Positions 30,273-39,187 of a stretch of 64,000 bases of DNA are shown in pieces. The DNA lies in the NCBI RefSeq assembly GCF_900537175.1, contig NZ_LS999833.1, forward strand, positions 1,674,001 to 1,738,000, given 5' to 3'. The stretch is from Lentilitoribacter sp. Alg239-R112. Its GTDB lineage: Bacteria > Pseudomonadota > Alphaproteobacteria > Rhizobiales > Rhizobiaceae. Under the pieces are notes generated by a model. It was not told the DNA's origin, searched no databases, and saw only the letters and a program-made list of their open reading frames with translations. How positions within the stretch are numbered: position 1 is the first letter of the stretch; every line of letters begins with the position of its first letter. Made by a program: the position numbers and the translations under genes.

Positions 30273-30354
30273 AAAATAAAACATATCTTTGCGCTTGGCA
30301 AAACCCAATGAGTTTTGTTACGAGTTACAAAATCCCAAACCAATGGAGCTTCTT

Positions 30355-31140
30355 ATGCTTGAAGGGCTACTCACTCTCGATAATCTAACCACGTTTCTTA
30401 TTTTAACAGCCTTAGAAACTGTACTTGGATTTGACAATCTTCTTTACATCACCCTCGAAGCGAAAAAAGTTGACCCGGCAAAAGAACGCTTGATCAGAAG
30501 GTGGGGCATTATACTGGCCATTGCTCTGCGCATCGTTTTGTTATTTGTCGTACTTCAGCTCATTCAGGCTTTTCAAGACCCCATATTCTCTGTTGACTGG
30601 TCTTTCTTTACTGCAAATGTAAGCGGACACTCACTGATCGTACTCGCAGGTGGATTGTTCCTTATGTATACGGCCATGAAGGAAATTTACCATATGCTCG
30701 GTGTATCGGATTTGGTGGACGAGGGATCGCGCGCAAGACGTAACTCATTCGCAAAAGCATTATTGTGGATTGTAATCATGAATGTAGTGTTCTCATTCGA
30801 CACTGTGTTATCGGCGGTCGCACTCACAGACAATTTCATAGTAATGACATCAGCTATTGTTATTTCAGGTATCCTCATGGTCGTGATGTCTGATAGTGTT
30901 GCAACCTTCTTATCAAAAAACCGCATGTATGAAGTACTCGGACTATTCGTTCTACTATTGGTGGGCATCGTGCTTATTGCAGAAGGTGGGCATATAGCAC
31001 ACCTTACATTCTTCGGTTTCCCAATCGAACCGATGTCCAAAGCAACTTTCTACTTTGTCTTGTTCTCACTGGTTTTGGTCGAAGTGGTGCAAACACGCTA
31101 CCAACGCAAGCTTTTGAACGAACAAGGTCTAGGGCATTAA
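30355..31140 (+). CDS. TerC-family integral membrane protein
   Basis: TerC/Alx-family proteins are polytopic membrane proteins linked to metal (Mn, tellurite) homeostasis. The product has the family N-terminal ALETVLGFDNLLYITLEAKKV and a matching internal FSFDTVLSAVALTDNF with the conserved acidic residues in membrane helices, and about seven membrane segments. The ATG at 30355 (261 aa) is preferred, with GGAG six bases upstream; the frame is open further upstream without support. It lies 82 bases after the hydrolase. Confidence 0.88.
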   Translation: MLEGLLTLDNLTTFLILTALETVLGFDNLLYITLEAKKVDPAKERLIRRWGIILAIALRIVLLFVVLQLIQAFQDPIFSVDWSFFTANVSGHSLIVLAGGLFLMYTAMKEIYHMLGVSDLVDEGSRARRNSFAKALLWIVIMNVVFSFDTVLSAVALTDNFIVMTSAIVISGILMVVMSDSVATFLSKNRMYEVLGLFVLLLVGIVLIAEGGHIAHLTFFGFPIEPMSKATFYFVLFSLVLVEVVQTRYQRKLLNEQGLGH

Positions 31141-31148
31141 ATTTCAGT

Positions 31149-31174
31149 AGCGTGGGTGCCTAGACATCCACGCT
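31149..31174. terminator. Hairpin between convergent terC-like and DUF1905 genes
   Basis: AGCGTGG and CCACGCT form a 7-bp stem around 12 bases. It sits at the junction of two convergent genes and overlaps the last codons of the minus-strand gene. No U-tract follows on either strand, so it is at best a weak or bidirectional terminator. Confidence 0.35.
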
Positions 31175-31462
31175 TACATTTATGTTAAATACCGGACCAA
31201 CAGCCAGCTTTTCACGTTTACGAATATCTGCCTTTATGGGCAAAAAATAGCATCCGCTTGCCTTATCGGGGAAAAGTGATGTTTTCCATGAGGTTTCACC
31301 AACTCGCACTTTAACCCTGACAGAACCAAAGCTGGTTTTCTGATCAACACAGAAAGAACTAATATGCTGTGATATCTCTTGTGGTACAGTCATAAAATAC
31401 CATGAACCACCAGAACTACGCCACATCTCAGTTTCGAAAGCATACTCAAGGTCAGATATCAT
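31160..31462 (-). CDS. DUF1905 domain protein
   Basis: The 100-residue product matches the DUF1905 pattern: an aromatic-rich start (WRSSGGSWYFMTVP), a central VRVKVRVGETSWKTSLFPDKASGCYFLPIKADIRK (broken here), and a terminal GPVFNINVSVDV. DUF1905 is a small beta-barrel-like fold of unknown activity, often found alone or fused to YdeI-like domains. The start at ATG 31462 (or GTG 31465) overlaps the WYL regulator's end, so it is the last gene of that operon. Function unknown. Confidence 0.72.
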   Translation of the reverse strand: MISDLEYAFETEMWRSSGGSWYFMTVPQEISQHISSFCVDQKTSFGSVRVKVRVGETSWKTSLFPDKASGCYFLPIKADIRKREKLAVGPVFNINVSVDV

Positions 31463-32135
31463 CACGTCTCATACGTTCACCGTAGTCCTTATAGGTTTTG
31501 CCTTTTTCAAGCTTAAATTTTTGCCCCGTTAGACTACATCTTTCAATAAGGTCCACTCGAAAAACACGAAAATCATCGCGCAGCTCGCACCAAGCTGTAC
31601 ATGTCCAAACATGCCCCCAATATTCCAGCCCTAAGGGGCGCATTACACGATTGGTCGCCTGTCCAGCTTTATCGCGATAATCAATCTCAACTTTATCATG
31701 ATTATCAACAGCGCCTCGAATTATCCCTAACGTCTCTCTTAACTCTGCTTCACTCTCGATGTAAACGGCTGTTGATGGCCTTATGGACATTGTTCGCCGG
31801 TTGGTAGGCAACGCGTCAATAATTTTAAACGAGGCTTCCTCTGCCGCAGCTGCCATCTCAGTATCAGCGATTGCCTTGACCATGTCAGCGCCCAGACGAA
31901 GGGCCTTGAGTTCTAACGGTGTAAAATGCAATGGCGGCAAATCTATTGGCTGATTAATCAAATAACCGACACCCCGCTCACCTTCGATTGGGATGCCAGA
32001 TGCCATCAGGCCTGAAATGTCGCGGTATATTGTGCGCTGTGAAACACCTAACTCAGCTGCGATAAACTCAGCTGTGCGTAATCTTTTACCACGCAACAGC
32101 TGCACAATTTCGAAAAGTCGGTCTACTTTTCTCAT
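31452..32135 (-). CDS. YafY-type HTH/WYL transcriptional regulator
   Basis: The 227-residue protein has an N-terminal HTH_11 domain (MRKVDRLFEIVQLLRGKRL, LGVSQRTIYRDISGLMASG, GVGYLI) and a C-terminal WYL domain (VEIDYRDKAGQATNRVMRPLGLEYWGHVWTCTAWCELRDDFR, broken by strand turns). WYL regulators sense ligands or nucleic acids. It lies six bases after an ABM-like gene and overlaps a DUF1905 gene, forming a three-gene operon. It probably represses this operon through the inverted repeat at 32488-32508. Confidence 0.85.
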   Translation of the reverse strand: MRKVDRLFEIVQLLRGKRLRTAEFIAAELGVSQRTIYRDISGLMASGIPIEGERGVGYLINQPIDLPPLHFTPLELKALRLGADMVKAIADTEMAAAAEEASFKIIDALPTNRRTMSIRPSTAVYIESEAELRETLGIIRGAVDNHDKVEIDYRDKAGQATNRVMRPLGLEYWGHVWTCTAWCELRDDFRVFRVDLIERCSLTGQKFKLEKGKTYKDYGERMRRDDI

Positions 32136-32141
32136 GAAATC

Positions 32142-32441
32142 CTAACTGGTTAGCTTACTATCCAGATGTAACATCCGAACAGTTTTTCCATCAATCATGG
32201 AACCAAATTCAGCATTTCGAGAATCTTCACCAAATTTACTTCCGGCGAGTTTTGCATCTTCCATATTTTGCCACTTAATAATGTCAATCCAAATACCATC
32301 AGAGTTTTTGGTAAGAGACCTACTTATGAAGCCAGATTGATCCTTCGCAAATTGGGAAACTTTCTCTGCAGCTTTAAGCGCAGTAGCTTCATCAATTCCT
32401 GAATTGAGTTTGAACTCTACCAGTTCAATTACATTTGTCAT
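32142..32441 (-). CDS. Small ABM-like dimeric alpha/beta-barrel protein
   Basis: The 99-residue product (MTNVIELVEFKLNSGIDEA...) has the beta-alpha-beta pattern of antibiotic biosynthesis monooxygenase-like ferredoxin-fold proteins: ELVEFKLNSGID, SGFISRSLTKNSDGIWIDIIKW and a long middle helix. Such proteins often accompany YafY/WYL regulators. The start is ATG 32441, nine bases from AGGAG. The ATG at 32450 overlaps that ribosome-binding site and is rejected. It is the first gene of the operon with the regulator. Enzyme activity is unproven. Confidence 0.65.
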   Translation of the reverse strand: MTNVIELVEFKLNSGIDEATALKAAEKVSQFAKDQSGFISRSLTKNSDGIWIDIIKWQNMEDAKLAGSKFGEDSRNAEFGSMIDGKTVRMLHLDSKLTS

Positions 32442-32487
32442 TATTGTCATCTCCTATTTGTTGACAATAACGGGTATACCTTAGTCC

Positions 32488-32508
32488 AACTGACACCTTT
32501 TGTCAGTT
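32488..32508. promoter_or_regulatory. Inverted repeat operator for the WYL operon
   Basis: AACTGACA, five bases, then TGTCAGTT: two perfect 8-bp arms. It lies about 47 bases before the ABM-like gene start, with TTGGAC (possible -35) overlapping its edge and TATACC nearby. YafY/WYL regulators are often preceded by TGACA-N-TGTCA sites. It is most likely the autoregulatory site. Confidence 0.7.
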
Positions 32509-32514
32509 ATAGAA

Positions 32515-32543
32515 CATAAAAAAACCCGGACTGAGTCCGGGTT
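32515..32543 (-). terminator. Intrinsic terminator of rpoD
   Basis: On the minus strand AACCCGGAC, a three-base loop and GTCCGGGTT form a 9-bp stem running into a T-rich tract, 23 bases after the rpoD stop. Confidence 0.92.
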
Positions 32544-32565
32544 CCTAAATTCTATATAATCGTGA

Positions 32566-34614
32566 CTAGCTATCCAAGAAACTACGTAATTTACGTGAAC
32601 GACTTGGATGCTTAAGTTTACGCAATGCTTTCGCCTCAATCTGACGAATACGCTCACGCGTCACGCTAAATTGTTGGCCAACTTCTTCCAAAGTATGGTC
32701 AGTGTTCATTCCAATACCAAAGCGCATACGCAAAACGCGTTCTTCACGAGGTGTTAGCGATGCAAGAACGCGAGTTGTTGTCTCACGAAGGTTAGCCTGA
32801 ATAGCTGCATCAATCGGAAGAATAGCATTCTTATCTTCAATAAAGTCACCCAAGTGGCTATCTTCTTCGTCGCCAACAGGTGTTTCAAGTGATATCGGCT
32901 CTTTTGCAATTTTGAGAACTTTACGCACTTTCTCAAGTGGCATTGCAAGTTTTTCAGATAATTCTTCCGGTGTTGGCTCACGACCAATTTCATGAAGCAT
33001 TTGACGCGATGTGCGGACAATCTTGTTGATTGTCTCAATCATATGCACAGGAATACGGATCGTACGTGCTTGATCAGCAATCGAACGTGTAATTGCCTGA
33101 CGAATCCACCAAGTCGCATAAGTCGAGAACTTATAACCACGGCGATATTCAAATTTATCAACCGCCTTCATAAGACCGATATTGCCTTCTTGAATAAGAT
33201 CGAGGAACTGAAGACCACGATTTGTGTATTTCTTCGCAATTGAGATAACCAAACGTAGGTTTGCTTCAACCATTTCCTTCTTAGCAATACGTGCTTCACG
33301 CTCACCTTTTTGCACCATATGTACAATACGGCGGAATTCAGCGATAGAAATACCGGTTTCGGTCGCAAGGTTTTGAATCTCACCACGCAGGTTATTTACC
33401 TTACGCTCTTCAGCCGCAGCCAATTCCTGCCAGCCTTTGGTAGTCAGCGTTGAAATTGTCTCCATCCAATTCGGATCAAGCTCAGAACCCTGGTAATGCT
33501 CAAGAAAATCTTCTCGACGAACACCATAACTCTCAGCAAGACGAAGCAAACGACCTTCATTTTGTACAAGTCGTTTATTAATGTCGTAAAGCTGTTCAAC
33601 AAGCGCATCAATACGGTTTTGATTAAGCGCTAGTGACTTCACAGCCTGAACGAGCTGATTTTTAAGCGCTTTATAGCGTTTTTCCTGCTCAGGCGACAAC
33701 TCGTTGTCATCATTCTCACTTAAGCTAGATTCAACTTGTTGATCTTGCAATTCACGCAGACCAAAATAGGTATTAGCAATTAGATCAAGTGTTTCCATGA
33801 CTTGAGGGCGAAGTTCACCTTCCATCGCCGCAAGCGATAGATTGGCTTCATCTTCGTCATCTTCATCATCATCTTCAATTAAGCTTTCGCCGCCAACATT
33901 AGTAACATCATCAGCACGCTTGCGCTCGGCAAGACGCTTTTCTTTCTCTTCCGCAGCTTTCCTGTCAGCCTCAATTTTTTCAGGGCTTTGAAATTGCGGT
34001 GCAGCTTTAGCTTCCGGACCAGAGTACGTCGTTTCAAGATCGATGATTTCACGCAATAGCGTAATTTCTTCGTTCAGTTCCTCGCGCCAAATAATCAAAG
34101 CCTGGAATGTCAAAGGACTTTCGCAAAGACCAGCAATCATGGTCTCTCGACCAGCCTCGATACGCTTGGCAATCGCAATCTCACCTTCACGGGAGAGCAA
34201 TTCCACAGTACCCATTTCACGTAGGTACATACGAACCGGATCATCAGTACGATCAGTTGGCTCTTTTTTCTTTGCTTTTTCAACAGCCGTGCCGGTAGCA
34301 GTAGCTACTTCTTTGCTGGAGTTCGATGCAGCAGCTGCAGCAGCCGGCTCCTCCTCCTCAGCGACATCTTCTTCTTCAACGACGTTTACGCCCATCTCAG
34401 AAAATAAAGACAAAATATCTTCAATCTGCTCTGAGGTAACTTCCTCAGACGGCAGAACCGAATTAATTTCATCCATAGTAACATAACCGCGCTTTTTAAC
34501 CGCCTTGATAAGCTTCTTTACTGCATTATCAGACAGATCAATTAGTGGGCCATCTGCACCACCATCACGCTCATTATCTTTTTCGTCTTTTTTTTCTTTT
34601 GCTTTTGTTGCCAT
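32566..34614 (-). CDS. rpoD: RNA polymerase primary sigma factor RpoD (sigma-70)
   Basis: This is the housekeeping sigma factor. The 682-residue product has region 1.1 near the N-terminus, a long acidic non-conserved insert (residues about 230-270, [13 protein letters not shown]), region 2 ([43 protein letters not shown]), region 3, and region 4 ([33 protein letters not shown]). I place the start at ATG 34614 ([12 protein letters not shown]), which has AGGA upstream; seven more in-frame residues upstream lack support. It is followed by a strong terminator. dnaG lies upstream, as in the classic sigma operon, but 333 bases apart. Confidence 0.97.
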   Translation of the reverse strand: MATKAKEKKDEKDNERDGGADGPLIDLSDNAVKKLIKAVKKRGYVTMDEINSVLPSEEVTSEQIEDILSLFSEMGVNVVEEEDVAEEEEPAAAAAASNSSKEVATATGTAVEKAKKKEPTDRTDDPVRMYLREMGTVELLSREGEIAIAKRIEAGRETMIAGLCESPLTFQALIIWREELNEEITLLREIIDLETTYSGPEAKAAPQFQSPEKIEADRKAAEEKEKRLAERKRADDVTNVGGESLIEDDDEDDEDEANLSLAAMEGELRPQVMETLDLIANTYFGLRELQDQQVESSLSENDDNELSPEQEKRYKALKNQLVQAVKSLALNQNRIDALVEQLYDINKRLVQNEGRLLRLAESYGVRREDFLEHYQGSELDPNWMETISTLTTKGWQELAAAEERKVNNLRGEIQNLATETGISIAEFRRIVHMVQKGEREARIAKKEMVEANLRLVISIAKKYTNRGLQFLDLIQEGNIGLMKAVDKFEYRRGYKFSTYATWWIRQAITRSIADQARTIRIPVHMIETINKIVRTSRQMLHEIGREPTPEELSEKLAMPLEKVRKVLKIAKEPISLETPVGDEEDSHLGDFIEDKNAILPIDAAIQANLRETTTRVLASLTPREERVLRMRFGIGMNTDHTLEEVGQQFSVTRERIRQIEAKALRKLKHPSRSRKLRSFLDS

Positions 34615-34947
34615 AAGCCAGCCATTTCCTTGCAAACTGAACTTTTACCCAATGTCCAACATACGAGTTGGAGCCACACCGAGAATCACTTCAAGGCGAT
34701 TTGACCAGTCGATGCTTAATTCCTGATTAACTTTAGGATATTCATGTGTTGGTGATTCCTGTAAAAATGCGCCACGTCAAGTATTTTTACGAAAAAACAC
34801 CACATCTACCGTCTTTTTGCCTGTTTAATCTACTACACGCTTCTCAAATCTTAATTGATTTGGGATTGAATGACTTAAATTACAAGACGGATTCTCAGTT
34901 TTCTAGAGCTTAAGAGACGAAAAATAGTTATCCAACTCCAACTTTCA
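34615..34947 (-). other. Gap between dnaG and rpoD
   Basis: About 330 bases without a supported gene. It probably carries the rpoD promoter: a TTGACG at 34780-34775 on the minus strand is the best -35 candidate, but the -10 is unclear. No convincing terminator for dnaG is visible, so read-through into rpoD is possible. Confidence 0.5.
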
Positions 34948-36894
34948 TCAAGAATTAGTTCGACCACGTCCAGACAATACGCCAAATCCTTCAATAATTG
35001 CTTCTTGGCTTTCAAGACGTTCAATTTCGATTTGAATTTCATTTAGTGCAGACATTAATCCGGGAACAGATGCCTCATCACCCTCTTCCGTCACACTGGC
35101 AATATCTCGCTCCAGTTCGTTTTTTTGCTTTTTCAATGAGCGGGTACGTTGCTGTAGTGAAAAAGCCTGCAGAAAACCTTCGCGCGCATCTTCTGGCGCT
35201 GCATCACTGAGCGCTTGCCATAAGCGGAGCTGCCGCATTTGCTTTTCAAGTTGCTCGACCATCCCATTCATACTCTTCTGTAAAAGATGGCTGATCATTT
35301 CCCCTCTGCTCAACCGGCTGCCATCTGCACATGCTTCTTGCATAACCTTCCACAACTCGTTTAACTCACGGTTCTCAAACTCAAGCTCACTCAACATGTT
35401 GAAATCATCTATCAACATATGCGGATGGCTGATGATCGTATAGGCAAGCAAGCTTTCCCGAAGGGCGGGTAAACTAGACCGACCCGAAACCAATCCTGAT
35501 CTCTTTAATCTATCAGAAGCGCCGACATTAGTGTTTGCTTCGGCTTGTTTGCCCCGGCCCGAGTTCTGATTGCGTCGATTAGAAAAGTTGGTGCTGTTCG
35601 TAAACTTGCTTCGAAAAAAACCACGCAACCTATCACGGATATCCTGCTGATAGTGTCTGCGGATGTTTTCATCAGTTATTGTGTTCGTTAGTTGCGCAAA
35701 CCGTTTTTCAAGTTCGGCTTTGCTTTCCGGCGTATCATACACGCCCGTGCTCGTTTCACGGTTCCAAACCATATCGGCCAGACTGTTGGCATTACCAATA
35801 ATCGCATCAAAAGCAGAGCGCCCTTCCTCATTTACAAGATCGTCAGGATCTTTTCCCGCTGGCAACATCGCAAAACGAAGCGATTTACCTGGGCTTACAT
35901 GCGGCAATGCGAGATCAATTGCACGCTCCGCTGCGCGGCGCCCTGCACCATCTCCATCAAAACATAATACTGGCTGGCTGGACACTCTCCACATCAAACG
36001 CAACTGGTTTTCCGTAAGCGCAGTACCAAGCGGAGCGACAGCGTGTTCTATCCCAGCTTGATGAAGCGCTATGACGTCCATATATCCCTCAACCGCAATA
36101 ATTGAGATGTCATCATTCTTGATCACTTTTCGCGCTCGGGCATAGTTAAAAAGAACATTACTTTTATGAAAAAGCTCTGTCTCATTCGAATTGAGGTATT
36201 TTGCAGGCGCACTTGGGTCCATTGCGCGCCCGCCAAATGCAATTGTTTTTTCTCTTGAGGATGGAATAGGAAACATGATCCGGTCACGAAATCGATCATA
36301 GGAAACTGCGATATCTGGGCCGTGCACAACCAGACCGCAAGCCTCTATCAGCTGTTTATCAATACCTTTCTGCGACAAATGTTCTTTAAGAGCATTGCGG
36401 CTATCAGGTCCAAAACCCAACCGAAACGTTGATATGGTTCGCCCCGAAAGCCCTCTATCTCGCAAGTAAGACCGAGCCTTAGCTCCAACAGATTCTTGAA
36501 GTTGCATTTCAAAAAAGCTGGTTGCCATCTCCATAACATCTTCAAGCGTCGCTCTTTTTTCCTGCCTTTTCGCTGCCTCAGGATCAGGTGCCGGCAATGC
36601 AATACCCGCCTGATCAGCAAGACGAGAAACAGCCTCAACAAAATTGAGCCCCTCATATTCGGTCAGGAACTTGAAATGATCGCCTTTTTCACCACAACCA
36701 AAGCAGTAATACCTGCCCTTTTTATCTTCACAATGAAAACTTGGTGATTTCTCACCATGGAATGGACAACATGCCCAATAATCACCGCGAGGCGCATTCG
36801 TTTTCTTTCTATCCCACGTTACATGACGACCGATGACATCGGATATGGGTACCCGATCCCTTATTTCGTCTAAAAATGAGTTAGAAAAACGCAA
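34948..36894 (-). CDS. dnaG: DNA primase DnaG
   Basis: DnaG makes RNA primers at the replication fork. The 648-residue product has the N-terminal CHC2 zinc ribbon (CPFHGEKSPSFHCEDKKGRY then CFGC, about 40-65), an RNA polymerase core with the Toprim motifs (AVEGYMDVIALHQAG, LCFDGDGAGRRAAERA), and a C-terminal DnaB-binding helical region (about 500-640). An Asn/Arg-rich linker near residue 435-470 separates core and C-terminal domain. The length is normal. Confidence 0.96.
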   Translation of the reverse strand: MRFSNSFLDEIRDRVPISDVIGRHVTWDRKKTNAPRGDYWACCPFHGEKSPSFHCEDKKGRYYCFGCGEKGDHFKFLTEYEGLNFVEAVSRLADQAGIALPAPDPEAAKRQEKRATLEDVMEMATSFFEMQLQESVGAKARSYLRDRGLSGRTISTFRLGFGPDSRNALKEHLSQKGIDKQLIEACGLVVHGPDIAVSYDRFRDRIMFPIPSSREKTIAFGGRAMDPSAPAKYLNSNETELFHKSNVLFNYARARKVIKNDDISIIAVEGYMDVIALHQAGIEHAVAPLGTALTENQLRLMWRVSSQPVLCFDGDGAGRRAAERAIDLALPHVSPGKSLRFAMLPAGKDPDDLVNEEGRSAFDAIIGNANSLADMVWNRETSTGVYDTPESKAELEKRFAQLTNTITDENIRRHYQQDIRDRLRGFFRSKFTNSTNFSNRRNQNSGRGKQAEANTNVGASDRLKRSGLVSGRSSLPALRESLLAYTIISHPHMLIDDFNMLSELEFENRELNELWKVMQEACADGSRLSRGEMISHLLQKSMNGMVEQLEKQMRQLRLWQALSDAAPEDAREGFLQAFSLQQRTRSLKKQKNELERDIASVTEEGDEASVPGLMSALNEIQIEIERLESQEAIIEGFGVLSGRGRTNS

Positions 36895-37008
36895 AAGCCC
36901 CTCCTTGAACCGATATAGGCTACATTAAAACAACAAGCATATATTAGAAGGAGCGGTCTAGGCCAGTCATCTAAAACTGGTCAAGCAAAATTGTATGATT
37001 TTTTTAAA

Positions 37009-37728
37009 TTATCTGATAAGACCGAGACGCATGGAGCGCACAACAGCCTGGGTACGGTTAACACACTCAAGTTTTTGCACTGCCAGCATAGCATAGTGAT
37101 TAACAGTATGCTCAGACAGTGTCATGATCGTCGCAATTTCAGCGCTTGTTTTTCCTTCGGCGATCCACTGCAAAACTTCATTCTCACGCTGTGAAATGTT
37201 AGAATCCACTGCATGGTTCCCAGGAATAATTTCAAGCGTTTTTTCTACAAGTCTCGTTGCAAATAGTTGTATGTTTGCCAGCTGTTCATCTGACAACACA
37301 ACATTTTTAGTTCCCGTTAAAACCAAAAGGTGCAAGCCATCGCCGTTATTAACAGGGAAATATGCATTTCGCTCGAAGTTGTAACTTTTAAGCAGTTTCC
37401 CATGCTCTTCGCTTAGGTTTGCAAATGGGATATCTTCTATAACTGGCGCAAGTTTGGTGCGACCAATATCCACTATGAACTCACATTCAGCGCGTCCCAT
37501 AACATCATAATGGCCAAGCAGTTCCATCGGCCAGTTATTGGTAATGGCAATTGATCCAATAGACAGTTTTTCATTCTCAGAATGAGGAATTTGCGCGAGG
37601 ATAAAATGTTTAAATCCATAGGATTCACAAGTCGCCCGTAATATTTGCTTTACATCGAAAACAGTCGCAATATCCGCTCTGAAATCGGGGGTAAAGACGT
37701 CCCTTGTTATTTCGGCGACTTGCCCCAT
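37009..37728 (-). CDS. LuxR-type regulator with autoinducer-binding-like domain (solo)
   Basis: The 239-residue protein has an N-terminal domain resembling the AHL-binding domain (about 25-160) and a C-terminal LuxR HTH (NISQRENEVLQWIAEGKTSA, then IATIMTLSEHTVNHY and AVQKLECVNRTQAV). Of the usual ligand-pocket residues, the tyrosine is kept (GHYDVM), but the paired Trp, Asp and second Trp positions read differently (PMELL, RAECEF). It may therefore bind another ligand or none. No luxI gene is in the window. It is divergent from carA, 254 bases away. Confidence 0.82.
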   Translation of the reverse strand: MGQVAEITRDVFTPDFRADIATVFDVKQILRATCESYGFKHFILAQIPHSENEKLSIGSIAITNNWPMELLGHYDVMGRAECEFIVDIGRTKLAPVIEDIPFANLSEEHGKLLKSYNFERNAYFPVNNGDGLHLLVLTGTKNVVLSDEQLANIQLFATRLVEKTLEIIPGNHAVDSNISQRENEVLQWIAEGKTSAEIATIMTLSEHTVNHYAMLAVQKLECVNRTQAVVRSMRLGLIR

Positions 37729-37982
37729 TTAAAACCACCTATCTATTTTGTTGCTAACACCAACCTATTGGAAGCAACTTGTCCGAAACTGTCGGATTTC
37801 ATATCAAATGACGAATTAATGAATAAATTTAGTGACCTACGATCAAAATGTAATTCAACATTTCTCAAATCCTATAACTTTAATACCAGAAGACTGTTAA
37901 TGAGAAAAAATTTTTATACGCAAGCAAGTTGACCCGCAATTACTGCTCGTTTATCAGCATTAAAACTCCAAGGGATATTTCC

Positions 37983-39173
37983 ATGACAAATACTGATACG
38001 ATTGATCTTGCTTGGCCAAAAACCAAACCCACAGCATTGCTCGTTCTGGCCGATGGCACGGTGATCGAAGGTCAAGGACTGGGCGCAACCGGCGAAGTTG
38101 AAGCAGAAGTGTGCTTTAATACCGCCCTCACCGGTTATCAGGAAATTTTAACCGACCCATCTTATCTCGGACAGATCGTCACGTTCACCTTTCCACACAT
38201 TGGAAACATTGGCGCGAACGATGAAGATATCGAAGACCTAACGCCCGTCGCTGCCCGTGGAGCGGTCGGCGCCATATTCAAGGCAGACATTACCAACCCT
38301 TCTAATTATCGCTCAGCTGAACACCTTAATGCTTGGCTTAAGAAACGCGGCATTATAGCTCTTTCCGGCATCGATACACGTGCGCTCACGGTGTGGATTC
38401 GCGAAAATGGCGCGCAAAATGCCGTGATAGCGCATTCTCCCGATGGAAACTTTGATGTTGCAGCTCTAAAACAAAAAGCGGCTCAGTGGTCTGGTCTAGA
38501 AAATCTTGACCTTGCAATCGAAGCAACCAGCGGACAATCCAGCAAATGGGACGAAAAACCATGGGTATGGAATAAAGGATACGACACCAATACCGCTTCA
38601 GATCTGCACATCGTGGCTTTAGACTTCGGCGTAAAACGAAATATCCTACGCTTATTCAGCGGACTAAATTGCAAAGTAACCATCGTTCCAGCCAAGACTT
38701 CTGCAGAAGAAATTCTAGCGCACAGCCCTGATGGGATATTCTTATCCAACGGTCCTGGCGATCCATCTGCAACGGGTGAATATGCAGTTCCTACTATTCA
38801 AAAATTGATGGAAAGCAAAGTTCCAATCTTTGGCATTTGCCTCGGTCATCAAATGTTGGCTCTGGCACTTGGCGCTAAAACAGTAAAAATGCATCAGGGT
38901 CACCACGGCGCAAACCACCCCGTAAAAGACCACACGACCAACAAGGTGGAAATCGTTTCGATGAACCACGGCTTTGCTGTTGATAGCGAAAGTTTGCCAG
39001 CTGAAGTGGAAGAAACACATGTTTCATTATTTGACGGAACAAATTGTGGTCTACGCGTGAAAGACAAACCTATCTTTTCGGTACAGCACCACCCAGAGGC
39101 CTCACCTGGCCCACAAGATAGTCATTATCTCTTCCAAAGGTTTATTGATTTAATTCAATCTCAAAAAGGCTAA
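37983..39173 (+). CDS. carA: Carbamoyl-phosphate synthase small subunit CarA
   Basis: CarA is the glutamine amidotransferase that supplies ammonia to CarB for arginine and pyrimidine synthesis. The 396-residue product has the N-terminal CPSase_sm domain (LVLADGTVIEGQGLGATGE, CFNTALTGYQEILTDPSYLGQ) and a class I GATase domain. Nucleophile Cys is in IFGICLGHQMLALALG, and the His/Glu are in SVQHHPEASPGP. The start is ATG 37983, with AGGGATA upstream; the frame extends 18 codons upstream without support. carB lies 4.8 kb downstream on the same strand, separated by five unrelated genes. Confidence 0.96.
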   Translation: MTNTDTIDLAWPKTKPTALLVLADGTVIEGQGLGATGEVEAEVCFNTALTGYQEILTDPSYLGQIVTFTFPHIGNIGANDEDIEDLTPVAARGAVGAIFKADITNPSNYRSAEHLNAWLKKRGIIALSGIDTRALTVWIRENGAQNAVIAHSPDGNFDVAALKQKAAQWSGLENLDLAIEATSGQSSKWDEKPWVWNKGYDTNTASDLHIVALDFGVKRNILRLFSGLNCKVTIVPAKTSAEEILAHSPDGIFLSNGPGDPSATGEYAVPTIQKLMESKVPIFGICLGHQMLALALGAKTVKMHQGHHGANHPVKDHTTNKVEIVSMNHGFAVDSESLPAEVEETHVSLFDGTNCGLRVKDKPIFSVQHHPEASPGPQDSHYLFQRFIDLIQSQKG

Positions 39174-39187
39174 CTAACATCACAGCT

